Source: Treponema sp.
Lineage (GTDB): Bacteria > Spirochaetota > Spirochaetia > Treponematales > Treponemataceae
DNA length: 64,000 bases
Assembly (NCBI GenBank): GCA_017525605.1
Contig: JAFXSM010000011.1
Coordinates: 62,001-126,000 of the forward strand
Reading direction: 5' to 3'
Part shown: piece after piece, positions 1 through 8,996 of the stretch
How positions within the stretch are numbered: position 1 is the first letter of the stretch
Layout: the number at the start of each line of letters is the position of its first letter
Program-made: the position numbers and the translations under genes
The notes under the pieces: generated by a model
What the model was told of the DNA's origin: nothing
The model's database searches: none
Seen by the model: only the letters and a program-made list of their open reading frames with translations

Positions 1-1896
1 ATCACTGTCACGGACGGAACAGCAACTGCCGATATCATCGCGTACAACAGACCGTGGCTTCAGAATTCGATGAAAATCGGCTCGATTTTTGCAGTCACAG
101 GAGTCTTCAACATAAAATACGGAGTTCTCCAGTCCTCGCAAGTCGATACGGAAAAAATCGCGGAATCAGGAAAGTTCGAAGAATACGCTAACAAACCGAT
201 TCCGAACAGCAAAGTCTTCCCGATTTACAGGCAGACGGAAGGTCTGACAAGCAAGCAGATAAGTTCCGCCGTCGAAACTGCGCTCAAGCAATACGCAAGG
301 GGAATTGAGAACGACTTGCCGGAAAGCCTCATCAAAAAGAACAACATGCTCTCAAAGCAGGACGCGCTGATGAAAATCCACCTTCCGTCGTCAATTTCGG
401 AAGCAGTAGAAGCAAGGCGGACGCTCGCGTTCGAAGAGCTCTATTTTTTCCAGCGTGCAATGGCGGAAAGGGCAATTGAGCACAAAGGATTCATTCCGAA
501 AGTCAACGAAACGACAGGGGAAATCGAGACGACAGCGCAGAGAAAATTCACGAACGAAGAATTCGCATCGTCACTTTCTCCGCGCCAGAAGCAGCTTTTG
601 GAAAGGCTTCCGTTTGACCCGACCGAAGACCAGAAATCCGTAATCACGCAGATGAACATCGACATCGACCTGAATTACAAAACAGCAAACGAAAAAGACA
701 AAAAGAATTTTTCGATGCGGACGCTTTTGCAAGGCGATGTCGGAAGCGGAAAAACGCTCGTCTCATTTTTTGCCGCGCTCAGAGTAATCGACTACGGAAG
801 CCAGTGCGCGCTCATGGCACCGACAGAACTTCTCGCACGCCAGCACGCGGAAAATGCGGCAAAGCAGCTTGAAGCCATGAACGTGAAAGTCGCATACCTC
901 ACCGGAAACCTGAACGCAAAGGGACGAAACACACTTTTGTCCGCGCTCAAAGAAGGTGAAGTCGATTTCGTAATCGGAACGCACGCGCTTTTTTCGAAAG
1001 GCGTAATCTACAAAGACCTTTCGCTTGCAATCATCGACGAGCAGCACAGATTCGGCGTTCTGCAACGCTCGGCGATTCTTGAAAAAGGTCGGACAAGCAC
1101 CGACTCTTACACGCGCGAGCCGAACCTTCTGATGATGAGCGCGACACCGATTCCGCAAACTCTTGCGCTCACAGTTTTCGGCGACCTCGACGTGCTTTCG
1201 ATTCACACGATGCCGAACGGCAGGAAGCAGATAAAAACTTTCCTCGTCAAAGCAGGCCACGAAAGCAACGCATACGAAGCCGTCCGCTCGGAACTGAGGG
1301 CTGGGCATCAGGCGTACTTCGTCTACCCCGCAATCGAAAACAACATGGACGAAGGGGATTTCTCGAACAAAAAGCAGATGAAAAGCGCAGAGGAAATGTA
1401 TGAATTCCTTTCGAAGCAAGTCTACCCTGAATACAAAGTCGGTTTGGTTCACGGAAAAGTGAGCGAAGACGAGCAGACGCAGATTCTCGAAGATTTCAGG
1501 CAGAACAAAACGCAGATTCTTGTCGCAACGACAGTCGTTGAAGTCGGAGTAGACGTGCCGAACGCGACATGCATAGTCATCGAGCAGGCTGACAGATTCG
1601 GGTTGGCAGGACTGCACCAGCTGCGCGGCCGAGTCGGACGAGGGGAAGCCCAGTCGTACTGCTTCCTTGTCTACAGGCAGGATTTGACGGAAGACGGAAA
1701 AGCGCGCATGAAAGCCCTCCACGACACAACGGACGGATTCAAGATTGCGGAAGAAGATTTAAAACTAAGAGGTCCCGGCGAAATAACCGGAACCGCACAA
1801 AGTGGAGAATTGACATTCAAAATCGCCGATCCTGTCCGGGACGAACCGCTGATGATTCAGGCAAGAATCGACGCATTTTCTTCATTTGAAAAGTGA
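1..1896 (+). CDS. recG: ATP-dependent DNA helicase RecG (5' partial)
   Basis: Superfamily 2 helicase that remodels stalled forks and branched recombination intermediates. The reading frame is open from base 1, so the N-terminus lies outside the window; 631 residues are visible against about 690 in the usual enzyme. The start contains the end of the wedge (OB-fold) domain. Then come Walker A GDVGSGKT (bases 733-756), the DEQH box (IIDEQHRFG), motif III MSATPIPQTLAL and motif VI QLRGRVGRG, all in canonical order, followed by the RecG-type C-terminus with LRGPGEITGT. The helicase core is intact. It converges on the sigma-factor gene with only 15 bases between stop codons and no visible terminator. 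Confidence 0.97.
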   Translation: MTVTDGTATADIIAYNRPWLQNSMKIGSIFAVTGVFNIKYGVLQSSQVDTEKIAESGKFEEYANKPIPNSKVFPIYRQTEGLTSKQISSAVETALKQYARGIENDLPESLIKKNNMLSKQDALMKIHLPSSISEAVEARRTLAFEELYFFQRAMAERAIEHKGFIPKVNETTGEIETTAQRKFTNEEFASSLSPRQKQLLERLPFDPTEDQKSVITQMNIDIDLNYKTANEKDKKNFSMRTLLQGDVGSGKTLVSFFAALRVIDYGSQCALMAPTELLARQHAENAAKQLEAMNVKVAYLTGNLNAKGRNTLLSALKEGEVDFVIGTHALFSKGVIYKDLSLAIIDEQHRFGVLQRSAILEKGRTSTDSYTREPNLLMMSATPIPQTLALTVFGDLDVLSIHTMPNGRKQIKTFLVKAGHESNAYEAVRSELRAGHQAYFVYPAIENNMDEGDFSNKKQMKSAEEMYEFLSKQVYPEYKVGLVHGKVSEDEQTQILEDFRQNKTQILVATTVVEVGVDVPNATCIVIEQADRFGLAGLHQLRGRVGRGEAQSYCFLVYRQDLTEDGKARMKALHDTTDGFKIAEEDLKLRGPGEITGTAQSGELTFKIADPVRDEPLMIQARIDAFSSFEK

Positions 1897-1911
1897 CATT
1901 TGAAAATCGAT

Positions 1912-2742
1912 TTACGCAACGTAAGCCGAAAGTTTCTTCATTCTTGACGGGAGCTTTATCGTAGAAATCGCGTGCTTCTCAATCTGGCGGATTCTTTCTT
2001 TCGTCAAACCGATTTTGTCACCGACTTCTTTCAGCGACATTGAATCCTCGCCGCCGAAACCGAATCGCAATCTCAAAATCTTCGCTTCTTTCGGGCTGAG
2101 CTTCGAAAGTGCCTCTTCAACATCTTCTTTCAGCGAATTCTCAATGGCTTCTGTCTCAGGATTCTTGTAGCGCGTATCGGAAATCATGTCGCCAATCGAA
2201 TCAGATGTTGCGTCACCGTTCGAAATCGGGCTGTCCAAGCTCTTCATCTCGCGCGAAACATCCATAAGATTCTTCACGACATCCTTGTTCATTCCGAGCA
2301 TAGCTGAGATTTCCTCAACCTGAATATTCTCAGGCTTATCAGCAACAAGTTTTCTTGCCTTTTCAATATTCACAAGCTCATTCGCCCTGTTCATCGGCAA
2401 GCGGATTTCATGACCGTGCTCGTACAATGCCTTCATAATCGACTGGCGAATCCACCAGACTGCATACGAAATAAATTTCACGCCGGCATTTGCGTCAAAA
2501 TGATTGATTGCCTGCATGAGACCGGCATTTCCTTCGTTTATCAAGTCTTCGAATTCGATTCCGCGGTTCATGTATTCCTTTGCGATTTTTACGACGAAAC
2601 GGAGATTTGCTTCAACCAGCTTATTCTTTGCAACCTTGCTGCCGGCAACAGCTTTTTTCACGAGTTCCTGCTCCTGCTCAGGAGTCAAAAGCGGAATCTT
2701 GTTGATTTCTTCGAGATAAATTGAGAGGCTGTCCTTTTCCAT
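1912..2742 (-). CDS. RNA polymerase sigma-70 family factor (RpoD/RpoS-like, no region 1.1)
   Basis: 276 residues with regions 1.2, 2, 3 and 4 but no region 1.1, the architecture of a group 2 (RpoS-like) or stripped primary sigma factor. Region 2 occupies about residues 44-115, with YAVWWIRQSI at 93-102. Region 4 occupies about 205-270, with the helix-turn-helix at LKEVGDKIGLTKERIRQIE. The start is the ATG at 2742, which has AGGAG six bases upstream; a longer frame to 2805 would run back through the promoter. Immediately upstream lies a perfect sigma-54 -24/-12 element, so transcription probably depends on RpoN plus an activator. The divergent neighbour is groES. Whether this is the housekeeping factor or an alternative one cannot be decided here; a sigma-54 promoter favours alternative. 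Confidence 0.93.
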   Translation of the reverse strand: MEKDSLSIYLEEINKIPLLTPEQEQELVKKAVAGSKVAKNKLVEANLRFVVKIAKEYMNRGIEFEDLINEGNAGLMQAINHFDANAGVKFISYAVWWIRQSIMKALYEHGHEIRLPMNRANELVNIEKARKLVADKPENIQVEEISAMLGMNKDVVKNLMDVSREMKSLDSPISNGDATSDSIGDMISDTRYKNPETEAIENSLKEDVEEALSKLSPKEAKILRLRFGFGGEDSMSLKEVGDKIGLTKERIRQIEKHAISTIKLPSRMKKLSAYVA

Positions 2743-2777
2743 AGTGAATCTCCTGTTGAATGAAGTTACTTGATATA

Positions 2778-2794
2778 TGCAAATTCCGTGCCAA
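2778..2794 (-). promoter_or_regulatory. sigma-54 (-24/-12) promoter of the sigma-70-family gene
   Basis: Read on the minus strand the sequence is TTGGCACG-GAAT-TTGCA, which matches YTGGCACG-N4-TTGCW at every position. The GC of the -12 element lies about 37 bases from the ATG at 2742, placing the start of transcription near 2767 and leaving a short leader with the AGGAG ribosome site. No activator gene of the NtrC type is present in the window; rpoN itself is at 24986-26554. Confidence 0.85.
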
Positions 2795-3001
2795 CTTTTT
2801 TGCAAACTGAATTTTTCGAGCTATTTTTTAAATTTTCATCGTTTGGAAGATTTTTTTCTTTGCCGATTTTCAGAATTCTTATTATTTTGATAGTTGAAAG
2901 ATGAAACTGAATGGAAATTTTGCCACACGCAGATTTTCATCCAGGTTTTTCTGTGTCGTTTTGACACAATTTTAAATAACATATTTTCGGAGGCATTCAT
3001 A

Positions 3002-3277
3002 ATGAAACTCAGACCATTGGCAGACCGTGTACTTCTCAAGCAGGAAAAAGCAGAGGCAAAAACTGCAAGCGGAATCATCCTTCCTGAAGCTGCACAGGAA
3101 AAAACACAGACAGCTACAGTTGAAGCAGTCGGTCCTGGAACTGAAAAAGAGAAGATTTCCGTAAAAGTCGGAGACAGAGTAATGTATGATAAATACTCTG
3201 GAACACAGGTAAAAGTTGACGGCGAGGATTTCCTCATCGTAAAGAATTCGGACATCATCGCAGTCGTCGAAGCATAA
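3002..3277 (+). CDS. groES: Co-chaperonin GroES
   Basis: 91-residue Hsp10 that caps GroEL and allows productive folding in the cytoplasm. It begins [13 protein letters not shown] and contains the mobile loop ([15 protein letters not shown]) and the conserved [12 protein letters not shown] and [14 protein letters not shown] segments, full length for the family. The start is preceded by GGAGG at 2989-2993. groEL is not adjacent, as I recall for other treponemes. I looked for the CIRCE inverted repeat upstream and did not find it. A strong hairpin follows the gene. Confidence 0.97.
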   Translation: MKLRPLADRVLLKQEKAEAKTASGIILPEAAQEKTQTATVEAVGPGTEKEKISVKVGDRVMYDKYSGTQVKVDGEDFLIVKNSDIIAVVEA

Positions 3278-3289
3278 ACGACGTCGCAT

Positions 3290-3333
3290 AAAAAAGCCGA
3301 ATGGAAGATTTTTTCTTTCATTCGGCTTTTTTG
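3290..3333. terminator. Bidirectional rho-independent terminator
   Basis: The arms AAAAAGCCGAATG and CATTCGGCTTTTT form a long GC-centred stem with A and T tracts on both sides. It ends groES (+) and the convergent TPR lipoprotein/nusB unit (-). Confidence 0.85.
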
Positions 3334-3348
3334 TTTTTAAAGCTTCGG

Positions 3349-5367
3349 CTATTCAGTGTCGATGCACTGACGCTTCAAGAGACGAGCGTCTGCATTCTGC
3401 GGGTCAAGCGCAAGGCTGTAGTCTATAGAGATTTTTGCATTCCGCAAATCGTTCTTCTCAAGCTGGATTTTTGCGATGCGGTGGAGAATCTTCGATTTCA
3501 CATACACATCCTCGCATTTGCCGGAAGCAAGCCCGTACAATGACAACGCTGCATCCTTGTCGCCCATGCTGCTGTAAATCATTGCAAGATTCACCGCTGA
3601 TGACGAAGAAGCAACGGAAGAAATATTCTCAAAGCCACCGTTGTAATCAAAAGCAATGCTGTTCACAACATCGCCTGATTCAAAAAGAACATATTCATAA
3701 AGTTTTTTTGCAGTTTCGATATTTCCATCGACAAGCGCAAAATATGCGGCAAGCTCAACTTCCCAAACGTTCATTGAATTTGCGGATTTCGCAACTTCCT
3801 CACCAAACGCAAGCTTCATTATAGATGCAGGAACGACCTCGGACTTTATGACGCGCTCGCCACCGAAAATGTCGATTTCGACCTTCTTGCCGACTTCATT
3901 AGTCTCCGTTTCTAGTGAATAATTCTCAGCTTCATCTTTTTTTGCAGAATTGAGATATTTTGCGTTTATGAAATCCATGAAAAGCTTATGGGCATCATCA
4001 GGGAATCCATAAGAAATCAACTTTTGAACAGCAAAGCACACAAGTTTCGAAGGATACAAATTGATGCCTGATTCGTTCGCCTCCAGAGTTCTCCAAACCT
4101 CGGAAGTCCTTGCGTTTATAGGCAACTCGCTGTTTTTCCTGAGATAAAGCGAAATTCTTTCGACTATGAGAGAATCAATCTTATCGATGATGTTCGAGTC
4201 TCCCCTATTCGCCCTCTGCTCTTTCTGATATTTCTCTTCAATGTCCAAAAGCCTTCTGATTGCGTCATTCAAATCGAATCGCGGCCTCTCGTCCATGAGC
4301 TTCATGTATGAAGTTTTCAGAGACGTCGTCGCGCGAACAGTCTTTTCCAAATCGGACTCGACAATCGGCTCAGAATCGAGCCAGGCGATTTTTCCGTAAG
4401 TCAGCAACGCCGGCTGGCACTCCGGGCTTGAATCCAAAACTCCCATCAAAAGTTTGTGCGCCCTCGCGTAATCTTTATGCTTATACGCCCAAATCGCGCT
4501 GTTCACGGAAACTGTATCAGGAATATCCTCGCTGTCCAGCGAAATTATGTAGTCGCGAACCTGCTCAGCTTTCTCGTCATCATGAAGCTTTTTGTAGCAG
4601 TCAGATGCAAGAGCCGCCGCCATCGCCCTAAATCCCGAAAGAGTTACGGAATTTAGATTCCGCAGGCACAAATCGTAATTTTCAGCATCAAACTGGACGA
4701 ATGCCCAAAAAAGAGCTTCTTTGGAAGTCAGCCGACGCTTGTCGCGAATCAGATATTCCTGAAGCATAGATGCATTCGCATAATCACCGTTTGCAAGATA
4801 GACGAGAGCCGCATTCACGAGCCAATCGGTGTTCACGTTCGTCGAACTTTTGTAGATGTCCTCATAGACTTTTGCGAAATCGGCTGCAAGATAAGTGCTA
4901 AGCGTGCCGGAAGAATTTTTCTTGAGAACAGCCTCGGAGCGGATAGCCCCGTATGGAGTTCCCGAAAGAATGCGGCTGACCTTTTCCGACTCCGCGATTC
5001 TGTCTGCACGGAGAAGGAAATTTGCATAGGCAGCTGCAATCCGTATATTGTCAGGATATTTTTTCAGAGCCTTTCTTAGAGTTTTTTCAGACAGAGATTT
5101 CTCTCCAAGCTTATGATAACGCTTGTACAGCGAAAGACGCGAATCTGGGGAAGACGCGTACCGCTCGCACCTTTTCAGCGAAGACAAAGCCTCACCAATT
5201 TGATGATTCTTGATAAGAACATCAACCTCATCAATTTTTGAATTGAAAGAGAAAGTCGTGTCACCTTTATCGCATGACACGAACTGCCCACAAACAAAAA
5301 TTATGCTGAGTACCCCGAAAACAACGGAGATACGTCTTGAAGTCTTTGAAGTCGCTGAAAATCTCAT
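3349..5367 (-). CDS. TPR-repeat lipoprotein
   Basis: 672-residue exported protein. A basic N-terminus and hydrophobic stretch lead to FVSC at about residue 32, a plausible spirochaetal lipobox, so it is probably a lipoprotein. The rest is alpha-helical with tetratricopeptide-like repeats (GEALSSLKRCERYA, AAAYANFLLRADRIAESEK, YANASMLQEYLI, NAKISIDYSLALDPQNADARLL), which suggests a protein-protein scaffold in the periplasm or envelope. The ATG lies six bases after the nusB stop with only a weak ribosome site, so translation is probably coupled to nusB. The specific partner is unknown. Confidence 0.8.
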   Translation of the reverse strand: MRFSATSKTSRRISVVFGVLSIIFVCGQFVSCDKGDTTFSFNSKIDEVDVLIKNHQIGEALSSLKRCERYASSPDSRLSLYKRYHKLGEKSLSEKTLRKALKKYPDNIRIAAAYANFLLRADRIAESEKVSRILSGTPYGAIRSEAVLKKNSSGTLSTYLAADFAKVYEDIYKSSTNVNTDWLVNAALVYLANGDYANASMLQEYLIRDKRRLTSKEALFWAFVQFDAENYDLCLRNLNSVTLSGFRAMAAALASDCYKKLHDDEKAEQVRDYIISLDSEDIPDTVSVNSAIWAYKHKDYARAHKLLMGVLDSSPECQPALLTYGKIAWLDSEPIVESDLEKTVRATTSLKTSYMKLMDERPRFDLNDAIRRLLDIEEKYQKEQRANRGDSNIIDKIDSLIVERISLYLRKNSELPINARTSEVWRTLEANESGINLYPSKLVCFAVQKLISYGFPDDAHKLFMDFINAKYLNSAKKDEAENYSLETETNEVGKKVEIDIFGGERVIKSEVVPASIMKLAFGEEVAKSANSMNVWEVELAAYFALVDGNIETAKKLYEYVLFESGDVVNSIAFDYNGGFENISSVASSSSAVNLAMIYSSMGDKDAALSLYGLASGKCEDVYVKSKILHRIAKIQLEKNDLRNAKISIDYSLALDPQNADARLLKRQCIDTE

Positions 5368-5372
5368 TTTAC

Positions 5373-5846
5373 CTATTTCTTTGATTCATTAGTTGTGTTT
5401 ATATACTTTTTTATATTATCGAGAATAGCATTGACGAACTTGAATGAATCAGAAGGTCCAAATGATTTTGCAAGATGAATTGCTTCATCAATTACAATCG
5501 ACGGAAGAAGGTCTTTCTGATATTTCAGAGAATAGACGCTCATTCGCAAAATCGAAAGCGAAACTTTGTTCACACGAGAAATATCCCATGATTTCAAATG
5601 CTTTTTGATAATCTCGTCAATTTCAGCAAGATGCTCCATTGTTCCGCTTACGAGCATTCTGGCATAAGCGATGTTCTCCGACGGATTTGCATCTGATTTT
5701 TCAGAATCCGCCAATTCCGATTCCTGCACAGATTCATTCTGATTGTTATTCCAATCGAATTTCAGAACATCCTCGATAGTGTTATTTCCAACTTCAATGG
5801 AATAAAGACCTTGAAACGCAAGAATTCTGCTTTTTCTTCGTGACAT
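5373..5846 (-). CDS. nusB: Transcription antitermination factor NusB
   Basis: 157-residue cytoplasmic RNA-binding protein that joins NusE in antitermination complexes on rRNA operons. It starts SRRKSRILAFQGLYSIEVG and ends with the NusB signature SKLSILRMSVYSL-like segment (SLSILRMSVYSL), the PSIVIDEAIHLAKSFG block and FVNAILDNI. A variable acidic insert (about residues 35-55) is the only unusual part. The ribosome site AAGGA precedes the start. It lies between the PPIase gene (14 bases upstream) and the TPR lipoprotein, in one transcription unit. Confidence 0.95.
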   Translation of the reverse strand: MSRRKSRILAFQGLYSIEVGNNTIEDVLKFDWNNNQNESVQESELADSEKSDANPSENIAYARMLVSGTMEHLAEIDEIIKKHLKSWDISRVNKVSLSILRMSVYSLKYQKDLLPSIVIDEAIHLAKSFGPSDSFKFVNAILDNIKKYINTTNESKK

Positions 5847-5859
5847 ACCGATTCCTTAT

Positions 5860-6945
5860 TTACCAATTCAAAAGCTTGTCGAGAGCTTCGCCTGTCTTTT
5901 TTCGCTCGACGTTCTCCGGTGTATCGAGCGACTTCGTCAAATCAGAAACTGCCTTCAAAAGAGCTGCCTGCTGCTTCTGCGTCGTCAAATTCTGCTTGAT
6001 GTAGTCATAGACAGTGACCGTAGTCTCCGGCTGAACGACATCGCCGATTGCAAGCATTTTTGCAGCGTACTTCTGGCGGACTGAATAGAACTGGAAATCA
6101 GTCTTCGTTTCATTCAGCTCAGAAATATATCCGACGCTTCTTCCGAAAAGCTCATTCAAATCGTTTACGGAAATTCCGAGCTGCATTGCGTGCTGAGCAG
6201 ATTTCTGAATCAGCAAATCGCCGCCCTGATAAGAATTGTCATTTGCCGCATTCGCCTTTATCGAATCGAAAGTCAATTTCTTGTCCTTCAAATCGTTGAG
6301 CATTTTGTTTGCCTTTGTTCTTGCAGCCTCAGCATCTTTTCCTTTCGGAACGACGACAAGGAAAACCTTCGCCATGTCATTCTGAACGAAAGAAGATTTG
6401 TTCAAATCGTAGAAATTTCTGATTTCAGCATCGGTCGCAGCGACTTTCTTAACTTCTTCCTGCACGTTTTTCTGCTGGAGAACATACTGCTGAGCGATAA
6501 GCTGATTCTTGAGGAAAGTCTTGTAATCGGCGACATTCATTCCGACCTGCTGCTTCATGAATTCATCGAGTGAAAGTCCCGTGTTCTTCTTCACCAAATC
6601 AGCAAATTCATTTTCAGTGACAGAACGGCCGACCTGCATGCTCAAGCTCTGCAAGAAATACTGATTCACCTGAGTATCAGTAAGCGAAAGACCTGCTTTT
6701 GCCGCAGCCTGACCGACGAGTTTCTCGTTGATAATTGCAGCAAGGATTTCTTTTTTCTGCTCAATCGTGAAAGTCTGAATCTTATTCTGCTTCTGATACA
6801 TCTCAACTCTTGTTTTGAGCTGTTTCAATGTGATTGTCTCAGATTTGTTCAATTTTACGACGGCAAGCGGCTGCAAATCTGCCTGCGCGAACAGTGTCGT
6901 CACAAATGCCAAAAGCATTGTTGCTACAAGAGCGAAACGTTTCAT
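5860..6945 (-). CDS. SurA/parvulin-type peptidylprolyl isomerase, exported
   Basis: 361 residues with a cleavable signal peptide (MKRFALVATMLLAFVTTLFA-QA). Residues about 30-170 resemble the SurA N-terminal chaperone region (EILAAIINEKLVGQAAAKAGLSLTDTQV). A weakly conserved rotamase-like segment follows (FLVVVPKGKDAEAARTKANKMLNDL ... ANDNSYQGGDLL). The likely role is periplasmic chaperone/isomerase for outer membrane proteins. The parvulin catalytic residues are not obvious, so chaperone function may dominate. It lies directly upstream of nusB and downstream of a stable leader hairpin. Confidence 0.82.
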   Translation of the reverse strand: MKRFALVATMLLAFVTTLFAQADLQPLAVVKLNKSETITLKQLKTRVEMYQKQNKIQTFTIEQKKEILAAIINEKLVGQAAAKAGLSLTDTQVNQYFLQSLSMQVGRSVTENEFADLVKKNTGLSLDEFMKQQVGMNVADYKTFLKNQLIAQQYVLQQKNVQEEVKKVAATDAEIRNFYDLNKSSFVQNDMAKVFLVVVPKGKDAEAARTKANKMLNDLKDKKLTFDSIKANAANDNSYQGGDLLIQKSAQHAMQLGISVNDLNELFGRSVGYISELNETKTDFQFYSVRQKYAAKMLAIGDVVQPETTVTVYDYIKQNLTTQKQQAALLKAVSDLTKSLDTPENVERKKTGEALDKLLNW

Positions 6946-6963
6946 TTTTGTTACCTCATTTTC

Positions 6964-7006
6964 CAGATTAAATTCAAACCGAAAAATATCCGTTTGATTT
7001 AATCTG
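6964..7006. repeat. Inverted repeat in the leader of the PPIase gene
   Basis: The arms CAGATTAAATTCAAAC and GTTTGATTTAATCTG pair with a single bulge around a 12-base loop. A T-rich tract follows on the plus strand. On the minus strand the hairpin sits 18 bases upstream of the ATG at 6945 and separates the PPIase from alaS, so it could be a terminator remnant, an attenuator or an RNA stabiliser. Confidence 0.6.
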
Positions 7007-7065
7007 AAAACATTTTTTTATATTTTATAGTTACGATTTTTCACTTGACGAAAAATCATCCCCAG

Positions 7066-8892
7066 TTACTGAGGGTCTAGCGGAAGCCCACCAGAGATTG
7101 TCGCGCGAATACGGCGAACGCCTGCAGAAGATGACTGCTCTTTCTCAATCTTGAACTCGCCAATCTGCGCAGTGTGCTGAACATGAGGTCCTCCGCAAAC
7201 TTCCTTCGAGAACCAGTCGTTCTTCACGTCGCGGCCAATCGTGTAAACCTTGACCTGCTCGCCGTATTTGTTAGAGAACAACGCCCTTGCGCCCTCGGCC
7301 TTAGCCTCGTCCAAAGTCATAATTCTCATGTCAACCGGCAAATCTTCCTTTATCTTCTCGTTCACGATGTCCTGGACTTTCTGAATCTCTTCTTTTGTCA
7401 TCGGACGCTCGAACGTGAAGTCGAATCTCATGCGCTCGTTGTTGATGTTCGAGCCTTTCTGCGCAACCTGATCGCCGAGAACATCGACAAGTGCCTGCTG
7501 CAACAAGTGCGTAGCTGTGTGGTACTTTGTCGTGACATCGCTCTGCTCTGCCAAACCGCCCTTTGCTTTTCCAGCGTCGAGTGATTTTGAAGCCTCCTGA
7601 TGCTTCTTCTCAGCTTCTTTGAATCCCTCAAGGTCAACTGTGAAACCGTTCTCCGCGCCGAGTTCCTGAGTAAGCTCGACAGGGAATCCGAATGTCTCGT
7701 ACAAATTGTATGCGACTTTTCCGGAGATGATTTTTTTCGGATTCTTCATCAGATTCGGAAGGAGCTTCTGGAATTCAGCCTCGCCCTTCTTGAGCGTAAG
7801 GCGGAACTTGTTCTCCTCGGCAGTAAGCTCAGACTTAATCTTGTCGGCGTTCGTAGAAAGTTCCGGGTACGCAATCTTGAAGTTATCGATTACGGAAGCC
7901 GCAATCTCGGCAAGGAACTCTTTCTCGATGCCGAGCTTCATTCCGTGGCGGACAGCGCGGCGAATCAATCTTCGAAGGACGTAGCCGGCACCGACGTTTG
8001 ACGGAGAAACACCTTTTTGGTCGCCAAGAATGAACACAGACGCGCGGGAATGGTCAGCGATGATTCGGACAGACTTGTCTTTCTCATCGTCAGTTCCGTA
8101 TTTGTAATCAGACAAAGCTTCGATTTTCTGGATTATCGGCTGGAAGACTTCAGTGAGGTACACGCTCGTCTTGCCCTGCAAGATGCAGTTCGTGCGCTCA
8201 AGTCCCATTCCGGTATCAACATTTTTCTTCGGAAGAGGAACGAGCGTTTTTTCATCGACTCTGTTGTACTGCATGAAAACGTTGTTCCAGATTTCCATCC
8301 AGTTTGCGCTGTCTGTGCCTTTGTTTGAGCCGACAGGAGGAAGACCTTCTCCGACCCAGTAGAAAATTTCAGTGTCAGGGCCGCAAGGTCCAGTCGGGCC
8401 TGCCGCCCACCAGTTGTCGCTTGCAGGAAGATATGCAATTTTGTCTTCCGGCATTCCGTTCTCTTTCCAGTATCCGGCAGCTTCTTCATCGCGAGGAGCG
8501 TTGTCGTCGCCTGCAAAAACAGTCACGGAAATTTTTCTTGGGTCGAGACCGAGCCATTTCGGGCTTGTCAAGAATTCATAAGAGAATCCAATCGACTCTT
8601 TCTTGAAATAGTCGCCGAGAGACCAGTTTCCGAGCATCTCGAAGCAAGTAAGGTGAGACGGATCTCCGACTTCATCGATATCGCCTGTTCGGACACATTT
8701 TTGATAATCAGTAAGACGCGTTCCAGAAGGATGTTTTTCACCAAGAAGATACGGAACGAGCGGATGCATACCCGCAGTTGTAAACAAAACGGAAGGGTCA
8801 TTTTCTGGAATCAACGACTGTCCAGAAATTTCAGCATGATTTTTTGATTTAAAGAACTCAATGTACTTTGAACGTAATTCGTTAGCAGTCAT
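7066..8892 (-). CDS. alaS: Alanine--tRNA ligase (short spirochaetal form)
   Basis: 608 residues; charges tRNA-Ala. The class II core is complete: motif 1 region (FTTAGMHPLVPYLLGEKHP), motif 2 (CFEMLGNWSLGDYF) and motif 3 (GMGLERTNCILQGK), plus the GPTGPCGPDTEIFY segment. The editing domain keeps the zinc ligands HxxxH (YHTATHLLQQ) and CxxxH (VCGGPHV). The protein stops just after this domain and lacks the oligomerising C-Ala domain, making it about 270 residues shorter than typical bacterial AlaRS. I recall this short form from other spirochaetes, so it is lineage-specific rather than a truncation. Confidence 0.95.
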   Translation of the reverse strand: MTANELRSKYIEFFKSKNHAEISGQSLIPENDPSVLFTTAGMHPLVPYLLGEKHPSGTRLTDYQKCVRTGDIDEVGDPSHLTCFEMLGNWSLGDYFKKESIGFSYEFLTSPKWLGLDPRKISVTVFAGDDNAPRDEEAAGYWKENGMPEDKIAYLPASDNWWAAGPTGPCGPDTEIFYWVGEGLPPVGSNKGTDSANWMEIWNNVFMQYNRVDEKTLVPLPKKNVDTGMGLERTNCILQGKTSVYLTEVFQPIIQKIEALSDYKYGTDDEKDKSVRIIADHSRASVFILGDQKGVSPSNVGAGYVLRRLIRRAVRHGMKLGIEKEFLAEIAASVIDNFKIAYPELSTNADKIKSELTAEENKFRLTLKKGEAEFQKLLPNLMKNPKKIISGKVAYNLYETFGFPVELTQELGAENGFTVDLEGFKEAEKKHQEASKSLDAGKAKGGLAEQSDVTTKYHTATHLLQQALVDVLGDQVAQKGSNINNERMRFDFTFERPMTKEEIQKVQDIVNEKIKEDLPVDMRIMTLDEAKAEGARALFSNKYGEQVKVYTIGRDVKNDWFSKEVCGGPHVQHTAQIGEFKIEKEQSSSAGVRRIRATISGGLPLDPQ

Positions 8893-8955
8893 AATTCGTC
8901 TATTTTATTGAGAGAGTTCTTTTTATTCAATGTTTTGATAGAGGCGATATCCATT

Positions 8956-8996
8956 AAACCTGTTCGGAATTTTCAGTTTCAGAGCAGGTTTATTTT
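8956..8996. terminator. Hairpin, copy 1 of a dispersed terminator-like family
   Basis: ACCTGTTCGGAA pairs imperfectly with TTTCAGAGCAGGT, followed by TTATTTT. The stop codon of the OmpA-domain gene lies inside the right arm. Three related hairpins occur at 23364, 29835 and 36227. Confidence 0.65.

Noticed and set aside
763..1722. 319-codon open frame on the minus strand
   Set aside because: It lies wholly inside recG, has a residue pattern typical of a frame opposite a real gene, and matches no family.
2743..2805. Longer N-terminus for the sigma factor
   Set aside because: The extension runs through the -12 promoter element, and the ATG at 2742 has a strong ribosome site.
2806..3001. CIRCE heat-shock operator before groES
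   Set aside because: No TTAGCACTC-N9-GAGTGCTAA-like inverted repeat could be found in the divergent region.
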